A program made the translations under genes and the position numbers. The notes beneath the pieces were generated by a model. The model did not search any database and was not told the DNA's origin. It saw nothing but the letters and a program-made list of their open reading frames with translations. From JADJPO01 sp963750395 (GTDB lineage: Bacteria; Actinomycetota; Actinomycetes; Actinomycetales; Kineosporiaceae): 64,000 nt of DNA. The stretch is taken from contig CAVVQM010000010.1 of assembly GCA_963750395.1 (NCBI GenBank), positions 599,282 through 663,281 of the forward strand, given 5' to 3'. Below, piece by piece: positions 56,247 through 63,685 of this stretch (within the stretch, counting starts at the first letter, position 1; every line of letters begins with the position of its first letter).

Positions 56247-57572
56247 ATGAGTGTTCTGGTCCTGATGGGCTCCGGCGAGACCGCGCCCGCGATGATCAAG
56301 CAGCACCGGGCGATCCTGGCCGCCTCGGGCGTGCCCGAGAAGGGCCCCGCGGTCTTTCTGGACAGCCCGTTCGCCTTCCAGGCCAACGCCGAGGAGCTGA
56401 TCGCCAAGACGGCGGGGTACTTCAGGACGTCCGTGGGCAGCGAGGTCCACCTGGCCAGTTGGCCGCGCCGCGACCGGCCCGTGAGCGAGCACGAGTCGAC
56501 ACTGGCCCTGATCAGCCGCGCGCGCTGGGTCTTCGCAGGCCCGGGCAGCCCGAGCTATGCCCTGACCCAGTGGCATGAGACCCCTCTTCCCGGCGCGCTG
56601 CTCGATGTCGCCGGCCGGGGCGGGAGCCTGGTCTTCGGCTCGGCGGCGGCCTGCACGGTGGGCTCGCATGCCGTGCCGGTGTACGAGATCTACAAGGTCG
56701 GCGCGGACCCCTACCTGTTGCCCGGGTTGAATCTGCTGGCCTCGCTGACCGGCATCGAGGCGATGGTGGTGCCGCACTACGACAACGCCGAGGGCGGGCG
56801 CTACGACACCCGGTTCTGCTACCTGGGCGAGCAGCGGCTGCGTCTGCTGGAGGATCAGCTGCCCGAGACGGCCGGGGTGCTGGGGGTCGACGAGCACACC
56901 AGTCTGGTCCTCGACCTGGACGCCGGCCGGGCCGAGGTGGGCGGGGTCGGCCGCGTGACCCTGCGCCGCCGGGGCGTCGATCAGACCCTGGCGAGCGGTG
57001 AGAGGATCTCACTGGAGGAGCTGGGGGCCGTGCTGAGCGGCGAGCATCCGACCGTCACCACGGCCGTCGCCGGCCACGACCGGGGCGCGGACGACGGGGC
57101 ACCGACCGCGACGGACGACGGAACCGGCGGATCACCACCGTCCCTGGCGGCACAGACCGCGCAGGCCCGGGCCGACTTCGACACCGCGATCGCCGCACGC
57201 GACGCGGCCGGCTGCGTGTCCGCCATCCTCGATCTGGAAGGCGCCATCGCCGACTGGAGCATGGACACCCTGCAGAGCGACGAGACGGATCGGGCCCGTC
57301 GGGAGCTGCGGTCCTTGGTCGTGCGGCTCGGCGACCTCGCGCACCGTGGAGCGGTCGACCCCGCGGACGTCGTCCGGCCCTTCGTCGACGCCCTGCTGGC
57401 CATCCGCGATCGATCGCGGGCGGATCGGGACTACGCGACGGCCGACATCATCCGGGAACGACTGACCGCGTCGGGGGTGGACGTGCAGGACGGCGCCGAG
57501 GGTACCGTTTGGTCGCTCAGCCGCCGGGAGGTCCACCCCGTCGGCGCAGCGCCCGGCGCATCCATCGAGTGA
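56247..57572 (+). CDS. Peptidase S51-like protein fused to a CysRS C-terminal-like domain
   Basis: A 441-residue protein with two parts. Residues 1-265 resemble peptidase E/cyanophycinase (type 1 glutamine amidotransferase-like fold), with LVLMGSGETAPA at the start and the nucleophile elbow FGSAAACTVG. A low-complexity linker (about 270-300, Asp/Gly/Thr-rich) follows. The last 140 residues look like the helical C-terminal domain of cysteinyl-tRNA synthetase: ALLAIRDRSRADRDYATAD, IRERLTASGVDVQDG and EGTVWSL. ATG at 56247 was used; in-frame ATGs at 56235 and 56238 also exist. Function unknown; tRNA or aminoacyl-peptide handling is only a hypothesis. Confidence 0.78.
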   Translation: MSVLVLMGSGETAPAMIKQHRAILAASGVPEKGPAVFLDSPFAFQANAEELIAKTAGYFRTSVGSEVHLASWPRRDRPVSEHESTLALISRARWVFAGPGSPSYALTQWHETPLPGALLDVAGRGGSLVFGSAAACTVGSHAVPVYEIYKVGADPYLLPGLNLLASLTGIEAMVVPHYDNAEGGRYDTRFCYLGEQRLRLLEDQLPETAGVLGVDEHTSLVLDLDAGRAEVGGVGRVTLRRRGVDQTLASGERISLEELGAVLSGEHPTVTTAVAGHDRGADDGAPTATDDGTGGSPPSLAAQTAQARADFDTAIAARDAAGCVSAILDLEGAIADWSMDTLQSDETDRARRELRSLVVRLGDLAHRGAVDPADVVRPFVDALLAIRDRSRADRDYATADIIRERLTASGVDVQDGAEGTVWSLSRREVHPVGAAPGASIE

Positions 57573-57713
57573 TCCTGAGCGTGATCCCCGTGCGGGCGGG
57601 TGGCGGCCGATCGCGCCTGCCTATACTTCTTCGACGTCGTGGGGAGCCGGGCTCTTGGCCTGCAGGAGACGACGGTGTCGACAGGACCATCAGCGAGCGA
57701 GAGGGGACCGCGG

Positions 57714-58970
57714 GTGCCTGGACCATGGCCGGCCCGCATGATCAACCCGATCCGGGACTACGCGTGGGGGTCCACCACCGTGCTGGCCCGGCTGCAGGGC
57801 CGTCGGCCCACGGGGGAGCCCGAGGCCGAATTGTGGATGGGGGCGCACTCGAGCGCCCCGTCGCGGCTGATCGACCCGAACGGGGTCGAGACGAGGCTCG
57901 ACGCGGCCATCGTGGAGCACGGGGTGGAGATCCTCGGCCGCCAGGTGCATCAGTGCCAAGGCAACCGCCTTCCCTTCCTGCTCAAGATCCTGGCCATCGC
58001 CGAGCCGCTGTCGGTGCAGGTCCATCCCACGGCCGAGCGCGCCCGCCGCGGCTACGAGGGCAGCCAGCAGCCTCTGGGCGATCACGAGTACGTCGACCCG
58101 TACGCCAAGCCGGAGATGCTCTACGCGCTCGAACCGATCGACGCGATGTGCGGATTCCGCACCGTCGCCGAGGTCGAGCGCCTGCTGGGGCTACTCGACG
58201 GCCCTCGCGTGGAACTGCTCACTGCGGTGCTGACCGCGACCGGGGACGCGCACCCTCTGGAACATGTGTTGCGCACCCTGGTCAGCTGGGCCGCGGACGA
58301 CCGCGTAGCGCTGGTGGCGGACGTGGTCAAGCAGGCCCACCGATTGCTGACCAGCGCCGGGCCACTCGGGGACTCGCCGCTGTCCGCCGAGGACCGCAGG
58401 GCGCTGAACTGGGTATGCCGGATCGGCCGGAGCTACCCGGAGGACCCGCTGGTCGTCGGGCCCTTCGTGCTCGATCTGGTGCGCCTGGAACCGGGTGAGG
58501 TGCTCTTCGTACCCCCCGGCACACCGCACGCCTACCTGTTCGGCCTCGGCGTGGAGATCATGGCGAACTCCGACAACGTGCTGCGGGCCGGCCTCACCCA
58601 CAAACACGTCGCGGTCGAGGAGATGTTGCACGTCGTCCAGGGCGAGAGGGGTCCCGACCGGGACGTTCCGTTCGCCTGGCTCAGCCCGCACGAGGTGATC
58701 TGGGCCCCGCCGGTGCAGGAGTTCCAGCTGGGCCGCATCTGGATGACCGACACCGCGCCGGTCACCTGCTTCCCCGGCATCGCCGGCCCGCAGATCCTGC
58801 TGTGCACCTCGGGACCGGTCCAGGTCAGCAGCCCCGGGCAGAGTCTGACCCTGAGCCCGGGTGAATCGGCCTTCGTCGGGGCGGGCGGAGCGGGCACGAT
58901 TGTGCTGAGCGGACCCGGGGAGGTCTTCCGGGCAAGCGCCGGCGGCCAGCGCCTGCCACGCTCCGCCTGA
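57714..58970 (+). CDS. manA: Mannose-6-phosphate isomerase, class I
   Basis: A 418-residue zinc enzyme that interconverts fructose-6-phosphate and mannose-6-phosphate, feeding GDP-mannose synthesis. Zinc ligands are in VQVHP, KPEM and GTPHAYLFG, and NSDNVLRAGLTHKH is the conserved active-site stretch. The N-terminus INPIRDYAWGS is typical. The start is ambiguous: GTG at 57714 has GAGAGGGGA upstream, while GTG at 57675 has AGGAG. A mannose-1-phosphate guanylyltransferase gene lies 5 kb away on the other strand. Confidence 0.92.
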   Translation: MPGPWPARMINPIRDYAWGSTTVLARLQGRRPTGEPEAELWMGAHSSAPSRLIDPNGVETRLDAAIVEHGVEILGRQVHQCQGNRLPFLLKILAIAEPLSVQVHPTAERARRGYEGSQQPLGDHEYVDPYAKPEMLYALEPIDAMCGFRTVAEVERLLGLLDGPRVELLTAVLTATGDAHPLEHVLRTLVSWAADDRVALVADVVKQAHRLLTSAGPLGDSPLSAEDRRALNWVCRIGRSYPEDPLVVGPFVLDLVRLEPGEVLFVPPGTPHAYLFGLGVEIMANSDNVLRAGLTHKHVAVEEMLHVVQGERGPDRDVPFAWLSPHEVIWAPPVQEFQLGRIWMTDTAPVTCFPGIAGPQILLCTSGPVQVSSPGQSLTLSPGESAFVGAGGAGTIVLSGPGEVFRASAGGQRLPRSA

Positions 58971-58986
58971 GCCCGATGCCCACGAC

Positions 58987-59007
58987 GATCGGCACGACGG
59001 GCCGATC
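58987..59007. terminator. Hairpin between convergent manA and GDYXXLXY genes
   Basis: GATCGGC (58987-58993) pairs perfectly with GCCGATC (59001-59007) around a seven-base loop. It starts 16 bases after the manA stop and touches the stop of the convergent gene, so it may end transcription from both sides. Confidence 0.55.
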
Positions 59008-59500
59008 AGTTCCCGGTGACGATGTCCACCACCGTGGCGTGACCGGCGGAGTCGATCCGCAGCCGGGCGAGCGCTTTGCCGGCCCGGACGGCGTCCTCGA
59101 TCGCCGCCGCCTTTCCCTGTGGCAGGAAGAAGCTCTCGATCCCGCAGGGCCGTGGGCCATCGGTGCGGCAGCGCAGCGCCGGGCCGTCCGGATGCGACAC
59201 GACCGGCGTCTCGCCGACCCAGATCCCGTTCTGCTCGACCAGCGGCACGTAGACGACGTCGGGTCGTGAACCGTCCGACGCCGTGCGCGCCTCAGCGTTC
59301 AGGTCGGGGTAGCCCAGCGCCACGTACGCGCCACGGAACGGGTCGATCGGGTCCACCGGTGCGACGCGGACCAGGTACTCATCGCCGGTCAGACGGGCCG
59401 AGAGCTGACCGGCCACCGCCGCGGCAATCAGCAGGAGCTGGACGGCACACACCGCCGCAACCCTGATCGCCCGTGAACGCCCCGCTGCCCGCCCGTTCAT
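59006..59500 (-). CDS. GDYXXLXY-domain protein
   Basis: A 164-residue protein with one N-terminal membrane segment (about residues 10-32) after a basic start, then an extracytoplasmic domain carrying the motif FRGAYVALGY that names the family. A Cys pair (LRCRTDGPRPCG) may form a disulfide. GAAGGA precedes the ATG, which overlaps the DUF2157 stop in ATGA, so the two are coupled. This pairing is found in many bacteria, but the function is unknown. Confidence 0.85.
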   Translation of the reverse strand: MNGRAAGRSRAIRVAAVCAVQLLLIAAAVAGQLSARLTGDEYLVRVAPVDPIDPFRGAYVALGYPDLNAEARTASDGSRPDVVYVPLVEQNGIWVGETPVVSHPDGPALRCRTDGPRPCGIESFFLPQGKAAAIEDAVRAGKALARLRIDSAGHATVVDIVTGN

Positions 59501-60753
59501 GACTCGTCCTTCGGGGGTGTGGCCGAGGGGGATGTAGCCGCCCTCTTCTTGCCGAGGCGCGCGAGATGGCTGCGACCGCGGACGGCCAGCAGCCCCACGA
59601 CGATCAGCACGACGCCGACAGCCAGGAACAGGGCGGCCCCGGAGATCACCGGGGCGAACACCGCGAAACTCTGAACCGTGGTGAAGACGACCAGGGCGGC
59701 GGTCGCCAACCAGGTCAGCGACGGCAGCTCGCGCCGGACGCCGAGCAGCGCGTACCAGCCGGCGACCAGGAGATAGGCCAGCACGCTCAGCACGGCACGG
59801 GTGGTGAGCTCGGCGCTGGGCTCGCTGATGTCTCCCGGAGGCGTCCACCGCATCAGTGCCGCCGCGACCAGCAGGACGCCGGCGACGACGACCAGTTCGG
59901 TGCGGGTCACTCGATCGCTGACCACGAGAGCGCCCACCAGTGCTGCCAGCACGACGATCCCGGCCACCACCCCGGCGCTGGTGACATCGAGCTCGACGTC
60001 CTGGTGGATCGGCAGCGCCGCGCCGAAGAGCCCGATCAACGCCAGCAGGGCCCCGAGGATCCGCCAGGTCGATCCGAACCCGGTGCGCCAGTGACCGTCC
60101 GCCGGACCCGGGGCGTCCTTCCCGGCCGCGTGCACCGCGGCGACCGCCGTGGCCAGCACCGCCGCGAGGAGCACCTTCGCGAGGAAGCCGTCTGCCGAGT
60201 CACTGCCCTCCCCCGCCCACCAGACGAACCAGACCGCCCCGACGCCGAGTGAGAGCAGCAGCGGGGCCAGCCCGGTGACCGCGTAGGCGTACAGCAGGGC
60301 GCCGCCCGCCCAGTAAGCCAGCAGCGAGGAGGTGTACGCGGGCACCTGCAGGCTCTGCGCCGCCTGGAAGATGCAGGCCCCGAAGGCCGCCACGACGAGC
60401 AGCCTGGCCGCACCGACGAGCAGGGAACGGTCGTCCTCGTCCGCGGTGTTCTCGTGGCGTCGCGTGAGCACCTCGGTGCCGACCACGAGGGCGAGCCAGA
60501 GCAGCAGCACCGCGCCCATGCGCACCCCCGGGGGGATGCGGTCCAGGTTGGCCGCGACCAACCAGATCAGGCCGACGGCCACGAACGCGGCCCCCAGGGC
60601 GAACACGATCGCCGTCAACGGGATCCGGCGTGAGGCCTCGTACCGGGCCCTGATCGCCCGGGCGCTGTCGGGGTCGAGCAGACCGTCGGCCTGCCAGTCC
60701 CGAAGCTCTCCGTCCAGCCAGGCGAGGCGACGACTGGAGATCCCCGTGCTCAT
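59497..60753 (-). CDS. DUF2157 multi-spanning membrane protein
   Basis: A 418-residue protein. A soluble N-terminal segment (WLDGELRDWQADGLLDPDSA, about residues 10-45) is the DUF2157 signature. Around eleven or twelve hydrophobic helices follow to residue 395, with a basic tail. Start at ATG 60753 has no ribosome site and may be leaderless. It forms a four-base-overlap operon with the GDYXXLXY protein. Function unknown. Confidence 0.85.
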   Translation of the reverse strand: MSTGISSRRLAWLDGELRDWQADGLLDPDSARAIRARYEASRRIPLTAIVFALGAAFVAVGLIWLVAANLDRIPPGVRMGAVLLLWLALVVGTEVLTRRHENTADEDDRSLLVGAARLLVVAAFGACIFQAAQSLQVPAYTSSLLAYWAGGALLYAYAVTGLAPLLLSLGVGAVWFVWWAGEGSDSADGFLAKVLLAAVLATAVAAVHAAGKDAPGPADGHWRTGFGSTWRILGALLALIGLFGAALPIHQDVELDVTSAGVVAGIVVLAALVGALVVSDRVTRTELVVVAGVLLVAAALMRWTPPGDISEPSAELTTRAVLSVLAYLLVAGWYALLGVRRELPSLTWLATAALVVFTTVQSFAVFAPVISGAALFLAVGVVLIVVGLLAVRGRSHLARLGKKRAATSPSATPPKDES

Positions 60754-61386
60754 GAACGCAGTGTGCACCACGCAGAGCCTGGTGAGTGACGACGAGGGTC
60801 ATCAAGCGGGTTCAGGAGCAGAGCTCAAGCCGCCCCACTCGGCGATCGTGGCTGAATGGATCGAATCGCGACCGATGCCGCCATTCCGGACTCTGAGCCC
60901 GGCCATGGCCGGCCATGGCCCCTGGCGAATGTTGGCAACGTTCGCAATCGTCCGCTCTTGCCGAGTTGAGGACGGTTGGCGAACTGCATGGACATGCACT
61001 CATGTGGACTTCTATGCACGATCGTCGTCACTGTGAACGACAAGACGGACGTCACCTGCGCCGAGCCCGACCTTGCGCGGCAAGCCCGTGCCGTGCTAAT
61101 CCGCGGACACGTGCCTGTGCCTGAGCCTGTCCCGGAGGAAGCGCCCTAGCGAGAATGCTCACCGGGCGGGTGTTGCGGGACATCAGAACACGCGTACTCA
61201 CGCTGACCTGGACCCGTTCCCGTAGAACGTTCCGCTTACGGCGCCAAGAAGGGCGTCCGGTTCAGGGCAGGAGTGGCGATCACCCCGACCTCAGCCGTGG
61301 CGAGGACGTCGGGTTGCGATGAGACGCTGCCACGAGCTGGGTCGTGACCGTCGGTGAGGCGTGTGTCTACGCGCGAGGCGGATCGG
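60754..61386. other. Gene-poor stretch, composition unlike its surroundings
   Basis: About 630 bases between the DUF2157 start and a TetR gene hold no coding frame I can support. The short frame 61033-61149 (38 codons, GTG start, no ribosome site) is the best candidate and is weak. The palindromic GGCCATGGCCGGCCATGGCC lies near 60902-60921. The middle (60930-61040) is visibly less GC-rich than the flanks. It could be decayed DNA at the edge of an acquired segment. Confidence 0.5.
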
Positions 61387-61956
61387 TCAGCAATGCGCGC
61401 GGATAGCGGCGTCGAGGACGTCAAGCATGAGCGGCCAAGTCTCCTCGACCCGGGGCTCACGGTGCGCGAAGGCCCCCGCAGCCTCGAGCTGGATGAAGCC
61501 GCGCAGCATGCTCGCGACCAGCCTGGTCGCGTGCACCTGCGCGTCGGCGCCGAGCGCGTAGCCGCGGAGGATGGCCTGCTGCTGAGTAGCATGGCGTCCG
61601 GCTGCTCGCGCGAGATCGTCAGTAGCGGGGCGGTCGAGCGCGCCGGCAGCGTCGTAGCGGCCGGGACGTTCACGCGCGTAGGCGCGATGGGTCTCCGCGA
61701 GCGCCGTGAGGGCGTCGCGGCCCGCGAGCCCGGCGATCGCGCCGTCGATGGCGTCCGCGAGCTCGTCGAGCGCCAGCACGGTGAGGGCTGCGTGCAGCTC
61801 GTCGGTACTGCGGACGTGGGCGTAGAGGCTGGGCGCCTTGACCCCGACGACGCGGGCGACGCTGCTGACCGTGACGGCAGGCAAACCTTCGGTGTCGGCG
61901 AGGGTCGCGGCGGCGCTGAGGACGCGTTCGCGGGTGAGCCCGAGCTTGACGTTCAC
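61387..61956 (-). CDS. TetR-family transcriptional regulator
   Basis: A 189-residue repressor. The helix-turn-helix includes VTVSSVARVVGVKAPSLYAH (about residues 28-47). The C-terminal domain (SMLRGFIQLEAAGAF) matches the TetR_C_13/WHG group that binds small ligands. GTG start. It is divergent from the methyltransferase gene, 156 bases away, but the probable cassette boundary at 62086 lies between them, so they may not be functionally linked. Confidence 0.87.
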   Translation of the reverse strand: MNVKLGLTRERVLSAAATLADTEGLPAVTVSSVARVVGVKAPSLYAHVRSTDELHAALTVLALDELADAIDGAIAGLAGRDALTALAETHRAYARERPGRYDAAGALDRPATDDLARAAGRHATQQQAILRGYALGADAQVHATRLVASMLRGFIQLEAAGAFAHREPRVEETWPLMLDVLDAAIRAHC

Positions 61957-62085
61957 GTGTGGCTCACCGGCGTACCCGTCGGAGGAACGACTCGAGGTTC
62001 AGCCAAAGCGGGTGTCACAAACGCTCGATGACGAACCAGCGCTCACGGACCGTGGTCACCCTCGCATTTAGGGTGTCGACATCTG

Positions 62086-62092
62086 GTTGGGC
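62086..62092 (+). other. Integron core site GTTGGGC at the left edge of the cassette
   Basis: GTTGGGC fits the integron crossover consensus GTTRRRY and lies 21 bases before the methyltransferase ATG, where the start of a gene cassette should be. No attC-like arms precede it, so it would be an attI-like or secondary insertion site. A seven-base match alone is weak; it gains weight from the attC downstream. Confidence 0.45.
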
Positions 62093-63077
62093 GACAGAAG
62101 GGAGGCGTCATCATGGCTGATGAGCGTTCAGTTCAAGCTCACTACCGTGCTGTCGGATTGCTCGAGCGCATCGTCGCTGGTTTGCGCGAAGCGGGTAAGG
62201 ACCCTGACGCGCCGACTGTGGATGACCTTGCGCCGGCCGATGAGTTTCACTCGGCCGGGCGCGCTGCTACGAAGGATCTCGCCGCACTCGCTGCACTCAA
62301 GCCGGGAACACGGGTGCTTGACGTGGGCAGCGGCCTGGGCGGCCCGGCACGATTCCTCGCCGCGACGTACAGGTGTGACGTCACCGGCATTGACCTTATG
62401 CCTGAGTTTTGCACCGTGGCCAACGAGCTGTCCCGCATGACGCGCCTTGCAGAGCGGACCCAATTTCGTCGAGGCAATGCTTTGGCGCTACCGTTTGATG
62501 ATGGCGCGTTCGATTGCGTGTGGACGATTCAGACGCAGATGAACATTGCCGAAAAGCGCCAATTTTACGGTGAAATAACGCGCGTCCTGCGACCCGGCGG
62601 TCAGTTCGTGTTCCAGGACATCTGTGCGGGCAACGGACAGCCGCTCGATTTTCCCGTTCCCTGGGCGAGTGAGCCGGGGCAGAGCCACCTGATTTCCCCG
62701 GAAGACTTGCGAACACTCTTGCGCAAGTTGGGCCTCAAAGAGCACACGTTCCGGGACGTCTCTTCGACGATACTTGCCTGGCTGGACGCAAACCGACCGC
62801 CGGCGGGCACACCGCCTCCTCTTGGACTGCACCTGGTGCTTGGCGAGCGACATGCCCAGAAGCGTGCCAATTCCGGCCGCGCCTTGCGTGATGGGCGGGT
62901 GAGGTACGTTCAGGGTGCGTATCTCAAGCCCTAGTGAGTGCCGATGACAGGTTCTTGGAGCCCTTCGGCCGCACTGGGTTGCCGTGCAGCTCGCGCAATC
63001 GCTGCAAAAGTCGCCCAACTACCCGGTCGAGCGGACCGCTGGCTCGCATCGGGTCGCCGCGGCCGCTCACCGCAGCG
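62087..63077 (+). mobile_element. Probable integron gene cassette (methyltransferase + attC)
   Basis: The segment from the G^TTGGGC core to the G^TTGAGT core of attC has the standard cassette plan: about 25 bases, one plus-strand ORF, then a recombination site. It is 991 bases long. Its ORF is visibly less GC-rich than neighbouring genes. No integrase gene (intI) is in the window, so it could be a stray insertion at a secondary site or part of an array continuing past the window end. Confidence 0.6.
62113..62934 (+). CDS. Class I SAM-dependent methyltransferase in the cassette
   Basis: A 273-residue methyltransferase. SAM motif I is VLDVGSGLGGPARFLA, with TGIDLMPEF next, MNIAEKRQFYGEI as the post-motif helix and LRPGGQFVFQDI as motif III region. 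The overall pattern resembles sarcosine/dimethylglycine and UbiE-type methyltransferases. GGGAGG lies ahead of the ATG. Codon third positions include many A and T, unlike most genes here, which fits recent transfer. An integron attC site begins 78 bases after the stop. Substrate unknown. Confidence 0.85.
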   Translation: MADERSVQAHYRAVGLLERIVAGLREAGKDPDAPTVDDLAPADEFHSAGRAATKDLAALAALKPGTRVLDVGSGLGGPARFLAATYRCDVTGIDLMPEFCTVANELSRMTRLAERTQFRRGNALALPFDDGAFDCVWTIQTQMNIAEKRQFYGEITRVLRPGGQFVFQDICAGNGQPLDFPVPWASEPGQSHLISPEDLRTLLRKLGLKEHTFRDVSSTILAWLDANRPPAGTPPPLGLHLVLGERHAQKRANSGRALRDGRVRYVQGAYLKP

Positions 63078-63083
63078 TTGAGT
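63013..63083 (+). other. attC recombination site (integron cassette)
   Basis: Seventy-one bases with full attC architecture. R'' is GCCCAAC (63013-63019, RYYYAAC) and R' is GTTGAGT (63077-63083, GTTRRRY). L'' CGGTCGAGCGGACCG (63024-63038) pairs with L' CGGCCGCTCACCG (63060-63072) in 13 pairs, leaving exactly two unpaired bases, C and A, on the L'' side. On the recombining bottom strand these are G and T, matching the known extrahelical bases G20'' and T12''. The 21-base centre is the variable terminal structure. The translated PNYPVERTA is a familiar by-product of attC sites. The remainder of 62935-63226 shows nothing else. Confidence 0.85.
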
Positions 63084-63226
63084 TCATGCACAACGACGAT
63101 AAGGACCATCCAACACGCTGGCCTGCGGGGGAGCTGAGGAAGGTGAACCCGTCGAGCATCATGCGGCTGTCTGTCATCCCGGAAGGGGATCCCGCCACCG
63201 GCACGTGACTGGGGGTTGGCCGGGGG

Positions 63227-63592
63227 CTACTGCGCAGCATCGTAGGCCCGCTTGATCCACGTCTCCGCCTGTTCGTCAATGTCGTCGATGGCATGAAGCT
63301 CGAGGTGGTGCATGAACACCCCGGGCCGCGGTTCGACAACTTCTTTCCACCGCGAATCGATGTCGCGCTCGGGCAACACAACGGAGAGGACCAGCGGCGC
63401 GCCGCGCTTGCCGAGGTACTGCCCCGGCGCCCAGGCAAGGGCGAACGTCCGGCGACGCCGAAACGCAACCTGGCTCTTGGACTCTCGCTCTTCGACGGGG
63501 CCGATCTCTACGATCGCGCGCCGGAGCTGCTCGAACAGCGCGAGCGATTCATCATGCTCGTCGAGGTAGTCCTTGAAGGCCATCGACGACAT
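63227..63592 (-). CDS. DUF5655-domain protein
   Basis: A 121-residue protein matching the DUF5655 pattern: FEQLRRAIVEIGPVE, QVAFRRRRTFALAW, LVLSVVLPERD and VEPRPGVFMHHLELH. The family is found in actinobacteria and its function is unknown; some members are fused to YdhG/DUF1801-like domains. The start is uncertain: ATG at 63592 was taken, with 63583 and 63640 also in frame. It follows the VOC gene on the same strand and may share its transcript. Confidence 0.8.
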   Translation of the reverse strand: MSSMAFKDYLDEHDESLALFEQLRRAIVEIGPVEERESKSQVAFRRRRTFALAWAPGQYLGKRGAPLVLSVVLPERDIDSRWKEVVEPRPGVFMHHLELHAIDDIDEQAETWIKRAYDAAQ

Positions 63593-63685
63593 TGTCTCAA
63601 CGCGCGTGCCATGGCCACAGGCGGATCCCGTTTCGGTCATGGCCCCAGGGGCCAGAGGAGCAGTCCAGCAGTCACCGCCCGGAGG

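Noticed and set aside
61033..61149. 38-codon frame with GTG start in the gene-poor stretch
   Set aside because: No ribosome site, no recognisable motif and a Pro/Val repeat-like end; not enough to call a gene.
62984..63208. Small plus-strand protein containing PNYPVERTA
   Set aside because: The peptide is simply the translation of the attC site, as seen in many databases; there is no ribosome site and no independent support.
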